Shown here piece by piece: positions 18,301 through 26,262 of a stretch of DNA of 64,000 bases. Within the stretch, counting starts at the first letter, position 1. Every line of letters begins with the position of its first letter. The DNA is from JANXQG01 sp964615095 (GTDB lineage Bacteria > Planctomycetota > Planctomycetia > Pirellulales > Thermoguttaceae), in assembly GCA_964615095.1 (NCBI GenBank), contig CAZTPX010000016.1, forward strand, positions 1 to 64,000, read 5' to 3'. The position numbers and the translations under genes were made by a program. The notes under the pieces were generated by a model, which had not been told where the DNA came from, did no database searches, and was given only the letters and a program-made list of their open reading frames with translations.

Positions 18301-21300
18301 ATCGATGCGGTCGATGACGCATCGAACGTGGTCGTCGTGTACCGCGCCACGCTCGAGGCCTGGGGCTGGCTGCTCTTCTTGGCCGTGGTCGGCATTGGGG
18401 CATGGCAGCTTTGCACGCGTCCTCTGGTCTTGTTGCTGGCGGCGGCGGCGCTGGGACTTCTCGCCCTGCTGTTGCCCGCGGTCATTGCCGCCGTTTTTGC
18501 CCACGGCCTGCTTGGCGTCCTCTTTTGCCTGGTGCTCGTGCTGGTCCGGCGGCGCATGACGGCCGCCAAGTCGGTAGTCTCCACCACGTACGCGGAAATG
18601 CCCAGCACGCTGACCAACATCGTTCCCTTCGGTGCGCCGCTGCTTGCCGCCGCGCTCCTCTGCGGCATCGACCCGGCCACTGCGGCTGAACCGGCCAAGT
18701 CCTCGCCGCCGACCTACTCGGTGTTCATCCCCGTCGATGAAAAGCAACAACCCACGCGCGGCAAGTACTTCCTGCCTGAGCCTTTCTTTGCCGAGCTTTA
18801 CCGCCGTGCCGCCTTGCAGACCGAGAAGCCGCAGGGCTGGATGATCTCCTCGGCGGTCTATCGCGCGGCGCTGGCCAACGATGCGACCCAAGCGGGACAC
18901 GTCGTCGATCGCCTAGCGGCGGAATTCGAAATCCGCGTCTTCAACTCCGCCGCCCAGATCCGCATCCCCGTGCGCCGCGACGAGGTCAGCCTGGAGCCGG
19001 GCCAGGCCAGGCTCGATGATCGTGCCGTGCAGCCCGAATGGGAGACCGACGGCGGCGCCTTGCTCCTGGATATTCCCGAACCGGGAAAATATCGCCTGGA
19101 ACTAACGCTCCGGCCGACCGTGCAGCCGGGCAACCGGCCTTCGGGCTTCGACCTGGCGATTCCCCGCGTACCCACGGCGCGACTCGAGTTCACAGTGCCG
19201 GCAGGCGGCCCCCGCGTCGATTTCCCCTCCGCCTTGGGTGAAGTCCGCTGGGAAGACGTGCAGTCCTGCTGGACCGTCGAATTGGGCCCCAGCGATCGCC
19301 TCGCCGCCAATTGGCGCTCTGCCGCCCCGACGGACGCCACCGCTATCGACGTCGAGCAGTTGCTCTGGATGAAGATCGAGCAGGGTTGTGTTCTCTTGGA
19401 TGCCCGCATCAAGGCCAAGACCGCTGCCGGGCCGCTGCGCCGCTTGCTCGTCCGCACCGATCCAGCCTTGGAACTGCTCCCCTCCACGGGTCCCGCCCTG
19501 TCCGCCGTGCAAATTCGCGGCCGCAACGATGCGTTGCAAACCTACGAACTTCTGTTGTCGCCGTCGGCTGGGTCGGCGACAACCGTCGATCTGCACTTCC
19601 TCTGCAATGGCGCGGCAAGCCAGGGCGCATTCCGCATCCCCCAGATCGACGTGGTCGATGCCAGGCTCGCGCGACGCTCGCTGGCGATCTCCATCGATCC
19701 CCCATTGGAGTACAAACTTCCGCCGACCTATCCGCCGGAAGCCGGGGCCGTGACGGAATTCGTCAACCGCTGGGGTCCCAGCGACCGGCCACCCGACTTG
19801 GCGTTTCACCTCAATGGCAACGCCGCCGAGTGGAACCTGGTCACGGTGCCTCGCCGGGCTGAGATTTCCGGCGATGAAAGCCTGGCTTGCGGCTTTAGCA
19901 CCCAATCCGCCGCCGTGCAGTTCGACGCCCTTTTGACCGCCGCGGGCGGCAGCATATTTCAATATCGCCTGGACGTTCCACCGGGGCTTTCGGTCGACTC
20001 GGTAACCGTGCTGGCCGACGCCACCAACCACGTCGCCCGCTGGTTGCAGGACAAGGACGGCCACGTCAGCGTCATTCTGGCGGCGCCCGTCTCCGGACAT
20101 CACGAGTTCCATCTTCACGGCCAGATACGACTATCCGACGCCGGCAAGTTGCCGTTGCCACAAATCCGCCTGGAGGATGTACACATTCAGAACTCGTTGG
20201 TCAGCCTCTACCGCCAGCCCGACATCCTGATCGAGGTCGCGGGGGCGGTTGGGCTTGCCGACGTCAAGACAACAGGCGACGATGTCGCCCCGGGCGACTT
20301 GGGGCGGCCCGTGCGGTCGTTCTACCGCGATCTTGCCGCCACCTCTCCCTTGTCCGTAACGGTCCGCGACAATCGTCCCCACGTGCGCGCCCAGCAAGTG
20401 ACACGAATTACCTGCGAGAACAACCTCTGGCGCACCGCCTGCGACTTCTCCCTGCAGGTTTCCCAAGGGCTGTTGGACTCCATCGAACTGGACGTCCCCG
20501 CTTCCTGGAAGGAAAACCTGGCGACCAGCCCTGTTATGGCAGCCACATTTTCCGACAAATCCGATCAACGCGCAAGCCTGTTGCTCGTGCCGGCGGCGGC
20601 GATTCCCCGTGAAGGCGCATTCTCGCTTTCGGGGCCGCCCCTTGCTGCCACCCAGTTCGCCGTCCCCAACGTGGCCTTGAAACACATCGACGGCGTGAAG
20701 AGGTACGTCGTCCTGCCCAGGGCGATCGATAATCGGCCCGTTGCCTGGACCTTGAAAAACTTGCGACGCTGCGACGGGCAAGAAACGGTCCCCAGCGATG
20801 CGGTGAAGTATGAAGTCGTGGGCGAGCGTTGGCAAGCCGTGTCCTCGCCCCCGCAGAAGTCGATTGCCACGACGCGGGTCGTGCAGGCCGATGTGCGCTA
20901 CGCCTGGCAAGCCGACGGCCGCTGCCTGGGCGCGGCCTTTTTCGACCTAGAAACGGCCGCCGCGCTGGATTGTCCCTTGCAACTCCCGGAAGGTTTCGAA
21001 CTTCTGCAATTGACCGTTGACGGCCTGCCGGTTGACGCCATGCACGGCGCGGCGGGAACATGGACCGTGCCCGTGGCCTCCCAGGCTTCCGTCTCGCGCG
21101 TGCAACTGCTCTTCTTCGCCGCCTCGGCGTTGCCTCCGGCCCCCGCCGTGTGGACCCGCCGTTGCGCGTTTTCCGCCCCGAAACTGGGCGATCTGCCGGT
21201 CGAACGCATCGTATGGACCATCGCGGCGCCCGGGACGTTGCAGGCAAGCCTTGTCGATGGTGACGGGGACCAGCCGCCTCCGCCGCCTGCGGTCAACGCC

Positions 21301-21708
21301 AAGCCGGGCGACATTGTCGCGCGCTGGCAGCGGTCCGTCGCCGGCTTGGCGGTCGCTTCCTCCGCCACCAGCGGCACGGTCGATGCGATCGAACTGGACT
21401 ATCGCCCCTTGCAAACACAGTCTTGGTTGCCGCGGCTTGCTGGCCTCGCCGGGCTCTTGGCCGTCGTGGGCCTCGCCGCATTCGTGCTCCGCCGCCATCT
21501 GTTGGGGAACTGGTTCGACCGCCGGCCTTATCTCTTTGGCCTCGGCATCGGGCTGGCCTGGTGGTTGTGGTTGTCACCCAGCGCGGTGGGCCTGATCATC
21601 GTGTTTGCCGTACTCTTGCGGCAGTTCGTTCCTTGGCGGAAACTCCAGCGACTGACGCCTGCTGCTCGTCGCTGGGCCCTACCCCCGGAACGGCCAGAGT
21701 CTCTTTAG
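15343..21708 (+). CDS. Giant exported membrane protein, units B and C fused (uncharacterised)
   Basis: 2121 aa. Unit B: signal peptide at residues 1-23 (TLVKLTPLLIVFLAAGAAG), head motif RRVYVPEGMKDWSKGNVKYL then DADEFDRLLRAIQ, a beta-rich ectodomain, and three hydrophobic helices at about 1006-1068 (WGWLLFLAVVGIGAW, LVLLLAAAALGLLALLLPAV). Unit C then begins with an internal signal-like segment at about 1096-1118 (FGAPLLAAALLCGIDPATAA) and its own head motif at about 1125-1155 (YSVFIPVDEKQQPTRGKYFL, EPFFAELYRRA). A second ectodomain and three helices at about 2028-2102 follow. This looks like two ancestral genes fused after duplication, the second keeping its former signal peptide. Translation is coupled to unit A. 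Confidence 0.85.
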   Translation: MRTLVKLTPLLIVFLAAGAAGLAAPPPAAENPVVPGDLRFRRVYVPEGMKDWSKGNVKYLPLDADEFDRLLRAIQRTPSGGPAQNSAGLVEAQYEARLKAPLLLQGSATFKVSQTVAGAMLVSLDPCNLAIARAQWVTSDGDTAILGPTADGKLQVLAERSGQLKFDWSLAGQQDAAGDANFALSLPPSSVSGLRIELPAAFVPTVDHGIVTDEGPADAGFHYWRLALGGRPGCHLRLAKAGSVQARPQPVLASQSAIYDISLRGAELAVKLKIEAHREPLPRITLDLDPSLELVEATVGELALSWTSGADHAGKSRQVVINLPPSLQEGAVDLRLRAAAPLVTADLWKLPRIIFEGFVFRSSAIRLSLASPLCLDRLETRGCRQTGVAAVKTPAGQQFDFESFAADAAVEISLSQRAVQVQAVSAAATRLGQGKMVSRVATDFRTGEGPLFVLDANVLPNWTIDSVESQPTDGLDDWRLERQGKAARLSIRLARPLSSARPLRLIVSARRLYASPGRNLGIDDLVPLRFAGLAESKRWVSLYASGPNELSLTAGDHLRQVDVKDLTAAELDLFAEPPGDFLFRDDAGAAGLTLSLEHRRPAYSAAIRVEAVVGDGMLTENYAFACTPSKSAPIDRAVVHFSGRRQSPLSWSVAGMDGSRFSARRWTAQQESSAGLTADEEAWDVVFSGPRSAPVEIRASRKTRLLGPTPVCLASLPDAARQEATLIVRRLDAAVLQFKTHRLQPLPTEAAPLGQVQTVRASYQYDPRTESTPQSEPALVLSTAGSQSSTAWAWDCQIHSQVAADGTGDHMVSYSIQNAGSRQIGLKLPAGIVRHDVHVISINGKPAVTRRGANASEDLVAIDLPGDLKFVDLVLRISTRGQPLETFRRLRPPLPDIGLPIFARHWRLELPPGYAACGFGGDVDTAQGESFNLRRWLLGSLGRPNDQRVFNPLRRDDWLAALGWQQEDHRAGSGEETETPGWAQFQIDAVDDASNVVVVYRATLEAWGWLLFLAVVGIGAWQLCTRPLVLLLAAAALGLLALLLPAVIAAVFAHGLLGVLFCLVLVLVRRRMTAAKSVVSTTYAEMPSTLTNIVPFGAPLLAAALLCGIDPATAAEPAKSSPPTYSVFIPVDEKQQPTRGKYFLPEPFFAELYRRAALQTEKPQGWMISSAVYRAALANDATQAGHVVDRLAAEFEIRVFNSAAQIRIPVRRDEVSLEPGQARLDDRAVQPEWETDGGALLLDIPEPGKYRLELTLRPTVQPGNRPSGFDLAIPRVPTARLEFTVPAGGPRVDFPSALGEVRWEDVQSCWTVELGPSDRLAANWRSAAPTDATAIDVEQLLWMKIEQGCVLLDARIKAKTAAGPLRRLLVRTDPALELLPSTGPALSAVQIRGRNDALQTYELLLSPSAGSATTVDLHFLCNGAASQGAFRIPQIDVVDARLARRSLAISIDPPLEYKLPPTYPPEAGAVTEFVNRWGPSDRPPDLAFHLNGNAAEWNLVTVPRRAEISGDESLACGFSTQSAAVQFDALLTAAGGSIFQYRLDVPPGLSVDSVTVLADATNHVARWLQDKDGHVSVILAAPVSGHHEFHLHGQIRLSDAGKLPLPQIRLEDVHIQNSLVSLYRQPDILIEVAGAVGLADVKTTGDDVAPGDLGRPVRSFYRDLAATSPLSVTVRDNRPHVRAQQVTRITCENNLWRTACDFSLQVSQGLLDSIELDVPASWKENLATSPVMAATFSDKSDQRASLLLVPAAAIPREGAFSLSGPPLAATQFAVPNVALKHIDGVKRYVVLPRAIDNRPVAWTLKNLRRCDGQETVPSDAVKYEVVGERWQAVSSPPQKSIATTRVVQADVRYAWQADGRCLGAAFFDLETAAALDCPLQLPEGFELLQLTVDGLPVDAMHGAAGTWTVPVASQASVSRVQLLFFAASALPPAPAVWTRRCAFSAPKLGDLPVERIVWTIAAPGTLQASLVDGDGDQPPPPPAVNAKPGDIVARWQRSVAGLAVASSATSGTVDAIELDYRPLQTQSWLPRLAGLAGLLAVVGLAAFVLRRHLLGNWFDRRPYLFGLGIGLAWWLWLSPSAVGLIIVFAVLLRQFVPWRKLQRLTPAARRWALPPERPESL

Positions 21709-22315
21709 GCTCCGCGCCCACCAACATTGCCTGCCGCACCAAGGCGGCCAGGGTGCGGGCCTTCATCGCGTGCATGACCTTGGCCCGGCGAACTTCGATC
21801 AAGCGGACGCTCTTGCCTAGCGCTTCGGCAATCTCGCGGTTCGGCTTGCCCCGGACCAACAGTTCAAACACCTCGCGAAGCGGAGGGGCGAGTTGCCTCA
21901 GCCGGCGGCGAATCGATTGTACCAGCGCGATGTGTTTGCGGCGGGCAGCCACGCGGCGCAGGGCCTCGTCGATGCCAGCCTGCAGCCGTTGGTCGCCACA
22001 GGCTTCCAGCAAGAAATCGCACGCCCCCCGCTTCATCGCCAGCACCGCCGTTTCCATGCCGGCGTCCGCGGCAATGCCAATCACCGGCCAATGGTCCTCG
22101 GGCCGCCCCAGTTCGGCAAGCCAATCCAGATCGAGCTCGGCATGGGCCACGTGGAGCAGGATACAGCCGGCGTCGTGCGGCAACGCGTTCTGCTGAAAGT
22201 CTTCCGGAGAGTGGCACAACCTCGGGGTGTAACCGAGTAGTTTGAGGCGCAGGGAAAGATTTCGGCGCGTCTTGGAGTCTCCCGAAATGACGAATACGAC
22301 CACTTCAGCGTCCAT
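21596..22315 (-). CDS. Degenerate FixJ/NarL-like response regulator with LuxR-type helix-turn-helix
   Basis: 239 aa. Residues 1-120 follow the receiver fold (VVVFVISGDSKTRRNLSLRL, VIGIAADAGMETAVLAMKRG, CDFLLEA), but the phospho-acceptor strand reads CILLHVAHAELD, with His where Asp is expected. The TKP-like Lys is also missing (LLEACGD). Residues 135-200 are a LuxR/GerE-type helix-turn-helix (LAPPLREVFELLVRGKPNRE then IAEALGKSVRLIEVRRAKVM). It therefore probably binds DNA without phosphorylation control. The last 37 codons overlap the 3' end of the giant-protein gene by 113 bp in antisense. Confidence 0.85.
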   Translation of the reverse strand: MDAEVVVFVISGDSKTRRNLSLRLKLLGYTPRLCHSPEDFQQNALPHDAGCILLHVAHAELDLDWLAELGRPEDHWPVIGIAADAGMETAVLAMKRGACDFLLEACGDQRLQAGIDEALRRVAARRKHIALVQSIRRRLRQLAPPLREVFELLVRGKPNREIAEALGKSVRLIEVRRAKVMHAMKARTLAALVRQAMLVGAEPKETLAVPGVGPSDEQQASVAGVSAKERTAARVRQTR

Positions 22316-22339
22316 GCGTGACTGCCCTCCTCATGAAAG

Positions 22340-22412
<73 letters not shown>

Positions 22413-22801
22413 CTGGGAAATCGACAAAGAGACGGTTATTTTGCCAGTATACCAAGTTGTCCCTCGATCCGAAAGCGGCACGGCCGGCAGTTCCGTAACA
22501 GAAGATTGAGAGGAGTAAACGGAGCGAAAAAACACCGGGAACGCGGGGATTTCTGCGGAAGACGCCACTATCGGTCGTTGGCTGGGCATTTTCACAAGGG
22601 GAAGTACACCAAGAATCGCGCGGCGAGGGGGGAGTCTCCCAACACGGCAGTGATAAACAGATTGGGAGAGCGACAGAGGCCCGCTTCCCAGACATGAACC
22701 TGCACGGCAAGCAATCCTTGCATCCCGGCGGTTACAGCCATACAGCCAGTTCCGGCATCTGGCAAACCGTGTGGCTGGAACCGGTTGATCAGGTAGGTAG
22801 T
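22413..22801. other. Intergenic spacer without a recognisable gene
   Basis: 389 bases between the tRNA and the phasin-like gene. Short frames exist on both strands but none has a ribosome binding site or a familiar motif. It includes the upstream region from which the minus-strand tRNA must be transcribed. Confidence 0.5.
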
Positions 22802-23368
22802 TCAATTCGCCGCGCAGGCGCTATCCCTCCATGTGTTGGCCAGGCGGTTCAAGGCTTCCGCGGCCAGTTGATCCCACGACTCCAGCACCCGCGCATTGGC
22901 CTCATACATGATCTGCGTATTGGCGCGCATGGCATGTACGGCATAAGTCCAATAGTCGCTGATTTCCTCGCTCGCAGGAGTACTCAAGCGGTGAAGCCGC
23001 AGGGCCGTCTCCATGAGCCGCACCGTCTTCTCGGCATTCTTGTCGATGGAGCGGATCGATTGGGCAACCTCTTGCCGCGCGGTCTCAATCGCCTTGGCCA
23101 CTTTTGCCGGCAGCGATTTTTCCCACTCCAGCGGCGAGCCGGCATTATGGAGAATCGATGCGCAGCGTGCGGCGGACTCTTCCTTGAGTTGAACCTGGGC
23201 TCGCAAGCCCAATTGAAAACATTCCATGGCCTGCTGGAACACCTCGCTCGGATCCCCCGCGGGCGACTCGATCACCAAGGCCGTCTCTCTGGTCAAGAGT
23301 TCTTCGCAAACCAAGTCTTCAGCGGCCTGGTGATGGGAAACTTTTTCAGCAAACGCCACAGCACACAT
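22802..23368 (-). CDS. Phasin-like helical protein
   Basis: 188 aa from the ATG at 23368, chosen because AAGGAGGT lies 7 bases upstream. The protein is almost entirely helical and lacks a signal peptide. VFQQAMECFQLGLRAQVQLK and LEWEKSLPAKVAKAIETARQ resemble the long amphipathic helices of phasins and poly(3-hydroxyalkanoate) granule-associated proteins. The pattern of short residues between helices (YWTYAVHAMRANTQIMYEAN, RVLESWDQLAAEALNRL) also fits. No PHA synthase is visible in this window, so a granule role is only a suggestion. It could instead be a general coiled-coil surface-coating or stress protein. Confidence 0.6.
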   Translation of the reverse strand: MCAVAFAEKVSHHQAAEDLVCEELLTRETALVIESPAGDPSEVFQQAMECFQLGLRAQVQLKEESAARCASILHNAGSPLEWEKSLPAKVAKAIETARQEVAQSIRSIDKNAEKTVRLMETALRLHRLSTPASEEISDYWTYAVHAMRANTQIMYEANARVLESWDQLAAEALNRLANTWRDSACAAN

Positions 23369-23705
23369 CGTGTACCTCCTTGGGTCAAGAAACACGGATC
23401 GATCCTTTAGGGGACCTTTTCTAGGTTATCCCTGAGTGTAGTTCGAACTGTTTGAGCGTAGAATCGGCAGAAACCGCTTAGCCCACTAGGGAAACAGAGA
23501 GCCCAAGATTCACGGAACACCTTAGATCGGATAGGTTACGAGCAGCTACCCGAAAGAAGCATTTCAACCAGCTTCTGGCCACCGACCGACTTACTGGCAG
23601 ATCCACAAACGCGAGTTTCTTTGGTAGAATCAAGCCGATGGATCCGTCCGTGACGCCTCCAACGCATTTCCCCCATTTCTTTCCCATCTTGACCATTAGC
23701 TTCCT
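23369..23705. other. Divergent intergenic spacer
   Basis: 337 bases between the minus-strand phasin-like gene and the plus-strand URO-D gene. The left end holds the strong ribosome binding site of the minus gene. TAGAAT at 23625-23630 could be a weak -10 box for the plus gene. No other structure is apparent. Confidence 0.45.
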
Positions 23706-24737
23706 ATGACACCGCGCCAACGAGTCCGAGTAGCCTTGAACCACGAGCAGCCCGATCGTACGCCGCGCGATTTCTGGGCGGAAGAGTGTACTTGGCGGCG
23801 GCTGTTGGATCATGTCGGCCACGACGACCGTGACCGCGTATTGGATAGCTTAGAGATCGATGTCCGCCACTTGGAGGTAGCCGGACCACCCGAACGGCCC
23901 ATCGGCGACGGCACGTATCAGAATTTTTGGGGCGAACGCTATGTTTATCGACCCACGCCTTGGGGGCCGATGCGCGAAGACGTGCGCGGCGCGCTGGCCG
24001 ACGCGCAAACGCTGGACGACTTGCAAAACTTTCCCTGGCCCTCGCCGGATCAATTCGACTACAAGCCGCTAGCGGCCGCATGCCGCCGCTATGAGCCGTA
24101 TGCGCTACAGTACGGGTTTGCCGACATCTGGCAACGTCCGGGCCTAGTCCGCGGCTGGGAAGGCATGTTCGTGGATATGGTCGAACGGCCTGAGTGGGTC
24201 CATTTCCTAAGCCGGAAGTTCACTGATTTTTATCGCCAGGATTACACGCGCGCGGCCGAGACAACCGGCGGCCGGATCGATATCTATCTGTTGATTAGCG
24301 ACCTAGGCAGCCAGTCCGGCCTGTTGATCTCGCGGCCGATGTTCCGTGCTTTTGTCGCCCCCTATATCAAGGAAATGGTCGATTGCATCCACGGCCTGGG
24401 TGGCAAGGCCCTCTATCATAGTTGCGGGGCGATTAGCCCATTGATCGCCGAACTGATCGAACTGGGGGTGGACATTTTGGACCCGATCCAACCGGTCGGA
24501 CCGGAAATGGCGCCCCAACGGCTGAAGGCTAATTACGGCGATCGGCTCTGTTTCCACGGCGGGATCGACATGCAGCGGTTGTTGCCCTACGGTTCGCCCA
24601 CGGAGATTCGGGCTGAGGTCCGCCGCTATTGCGAATCGCTCGGTTGCCGCGGCGGATATATCTTGGCGCCGGCCCATCTCTTCCAGCCCGATGTGCCGCC
24701 GGAGAACATCCTGGCCGTTTACCAGGAGGCGCCGTAG
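23706..24737 (+). CDS. URO-D/MtaA-superfamily protein (uroporphyrinogen decarboxylase-like)
   Basis: 343 aa. The family includes uroporphyrinogen decarboxylase and corrinoid methyltransferases such as MtaA and CmuA. It begins MTPRQRVRVALNHEQPDRTP, typical of the methyltransferase-like branch rather than HemE. The zinc-binding part is seen as YHSCGAISPLI. Others are VDILDPIQPVGPEMAPQRLK and CFHGGIDMQRLLPYG, with GGYILAPAHLFQPDVPPENI at the end, as in MtaA-like proteins. The genome presumably has a separate hemE. The substrate is unknown; planctomycetes carry many such paralogues. The gene stops directly at a palindrome (24738). Confidence 0.85.
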   Translation: MTPRQRVRVALNHEQPDRTPRDFWAEECTWRRLLDHVGHDDRDRVLDSLEIDVRHLEVAGPPERPIGDGTYQNFWGERYVYRPTPWGPMREDVRGALADAQTLDDLQNFPWPSPDQFDYKPLAAACRRYEPYALQYGFADIWQRPGLVRGWEGMFVDMVERPEWVHFLSRKFTDFYRQDYTRAAETTGGRIDIYLLISDLGSQSGLLISRPMFRAFVAPYIKEMVDCIHGLGGKALYHSCGAISPLIAELIELGVDILDPIQPVGPEMAPQRLKANYGDRLCFHGGIDMQRLLPYGSPTEIRAEVRRYCESLGCRGGYILAPAHLFQPDVPPENILAVYQEAP

Positions 24738-24782
24738 GGCGGACTTTAGTCCGCCTCCCGCAGGGGCGGACTAAAGTCCACC
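24738..24782. repeat. Palindromic repeat pair GGCGGACTTTAGTCCGCC
   Basis: Two palindromes, 24738-24755 and 24765-24782 (GGCGGACTAAAGTCCACC), which are also inverted copies of each other. They begin at the base after the stop codon of the URO-D gene, so they may serve as a terminator-like or mRNA-stabilising hairpin. The same family occurs at 57732-57789. Confidence 0.8.
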
Positions 24783-24817
24783 CAACAACAACGCAGAGCA
24801 GTCCCCGAATCGGAAGC

Positions 24818-25669
24818 CTATTTCCCGCAGAAGTCGATCGTGTTGGCGATTTCGCTCTGCAAATCGCAACGGGGGACGATGCGGTCGATAAAACCGTGCT
24901 CCAACAGGAACTCGCTCGTCTGAAAGCCCTTGGGCAGCTCGATGCGGATGGTGGCCTTGATGGTCCGCGGCCCGGCAAAGCCAATCAATGCCTTGGGCTC
25001 GGCAAAGACCACGTCGCCCAAGGACGCAAAACTGGCGGCGACGCCACCCATCGTCGGGTTCGTGAGCACAGAAATGAACAGTCCGCCAGCGGTGTCGAGT
25101 CGCGCCAGTGCTGCCGAAACCTTGGCCATCTGCATCAGCGAGAGCATGCCCTCGTGCATGCGGGCGCCACCGCCGGAACCTGAGACGATAACCAGCGGCA
25201 GTCGTTGCTCGGTAGCCCTTTCGACGCAACGCGTGAGTTTCTCACCCACCACACTGCCCATGCTGCCCATGATGAATGCCGAGTCCGTTACGCCAAAGGC
25301 CACGCGGCGGGCGCGAATCATGCCGGTGCCGGTCAGAGCGGCATCTTTCAGACCGGTGCGGCTCTGCTCGTCCACGAGTTTCTGGCGGTAGGGTGCCTTG
25401 TCGACGAATTCCAGCGGATCGGTCGGTTCCAGGTCGGCGTCCCACTCTTCAAACGTCCCGTCGTCGAAAAGCTGCCGGATTCGCTCCCGGGCCGAGACGT
25501 ACCAGTGGTAATCGCACTCGGGACAAACGCCCAATCGTTTCGCGGCCTCCTTGCGAAAAATGGTTGCCTCGCAGCCTGGGCAACGCATCCACAGGCCTTC
25601 CGGCACGCCCCGTTTAGGTCGGGCCATGGCATTCTTCCAACTATTCGGTTCGGGCAAGCCTTCGGGCAT
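24818..25669 (-). CDS. accD: Acetyl-CoA carboxylase carboxyltransferase beta subunit
   Basis: Transfers carboxyl from carboxybiotin to acetyl-CoA, giving malonyl-CoA for fatty-acid synthesis, together with AccA. 283 aa from the ATG at 25669; the next in-frame Met is at 25627 (MARPKRGVPEG). The N-terminal zinc ribbon is CPGC...CPEC (RCPGCEATIF, GVCPECDYHWYVS). The carboxyltransferase core shows FGVTDSAFIMGSMGSVVGEK, VIVSGSGGGARMHEG and SLMQMAKVSAAL, then TNPTMGGVAASFASLGD and IGFAGPRTIKATI. It lies 5 bp after the phosphatase-like gene and is the last gene of an operon with rpe. Confidence 0.95.
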   Translation of the reverse strand: MPEGLPEPNSWKNAMARPKRGVPEGLWMRCPGCEATIFRKEAAKRLGVCPECDYHWYVSARERIRQLFDDGTFEEWDADLEPTDPLEFVDKAPYRQKLVDEQSRTGLKDAALTGTGMIRARRVAFGVTDSAFIMGSMGSVVGEKLTRCVERATEQRLPLVIVSGSGGGARMHEGMLSLMQMAKVSAALARLDTAGGLFISVLTNPTMGGVAASFASLGDVVFAEPKALIGFAGPRTIKATIRIELPKGFQTSEFLLEHGFIDRIVPRCDLQSEIANTIDFCGK

Positions 25670-25674
25670 TTTTG

Positions 25675-26262
25675 TCAATTGAGTACGGGAACTTGGGCCG
25701 GTTCCAGATCGAGTACTTCCCAGCAGCCGTGGCCGGCCAGGGCCTTCCAGAGGTCGCCTAGGTCGTCGTTCTTCACGCAGCGGCGCACGACACTGGCCAG
25801 CGGCTCAGGGATAACCAGGCCGATGACGCCCTCCTTGTGACGCCGCAAGAGCTTGTTCACAACCTTGCGGGTTCGCTCTTCCGCCTGCTCGATCATTTCG
25901 CCGTCAGGCGGGCAGACGTTCTCCGGTTGCTCCTGCCACTGGCGATAGACCTTGGGCTGCTTGTGGCGGACTTCGCTCACTTGCAGGCCCTGCCAGAGGC
26001 CGAGATTAACGTTCTGCATGCGATCGAGTTTCTTCCAGCGCACGTCGAGATCTTTCGCCAGGATTTCCACACTTTGGATGGCCGACTCGCAGGACGACGC
26101 GTAAAGCATCTCAATGCCCTTGTCGCGCAACTGATCGACAACTTTGGCCATTTCCATCAAGCCCTGGCGATTGAGCGGCATATCCAGCGCACCCTGAATC
26201 CGTTCTTCGCAATCGTAATCCGTCGCTCCCGGGCGGATGAGCACAATGCGTAGCATATTCAA
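25675..26262 (-). CDS. Histidine-phosphatase (phosphoglycerate mutase) fold protein, catalytic residues lost
   Basis: 195 aa with the clear outline of the phosphoglycerate mutase/histidine phosphatase family: an N-terminal IRPGATDYD segment, RIQGALDMPLNRQG, YASSCESAIQSVEILA and LGLWQGL. The active site is not intact. The nucleophile motif RHG is RPG here (His to Pro). The second His region, normally VSHG, reads VIPEP. The SSxxRAxQTA arginine is also absent (SSCESAIQS). It should therefore be unable to form phosphohistidine and may act as a binding or regulatory protein. It overlaps rpe by 4 bp and lies 5 bp before accD. Confidence 0.88.
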   Translation of the reverse strand: MNMLRIVLIRPGATDYDCEERIQGALDMPLNRQGLMEMAKVVDQLRDKGIEMLYASSCESAIQSVEILAKDLDVRWKKLDRMQNVNLGLWQGLQVSEVRHKQPKVYRQWQEQPENVCPPDGEMIEQAEERTRKVVNKLLRRHKEGVIGLVIPEPLASVVRRCVKNDDLGDLWKALAGHGCWEVLDLEPAQVPVLN

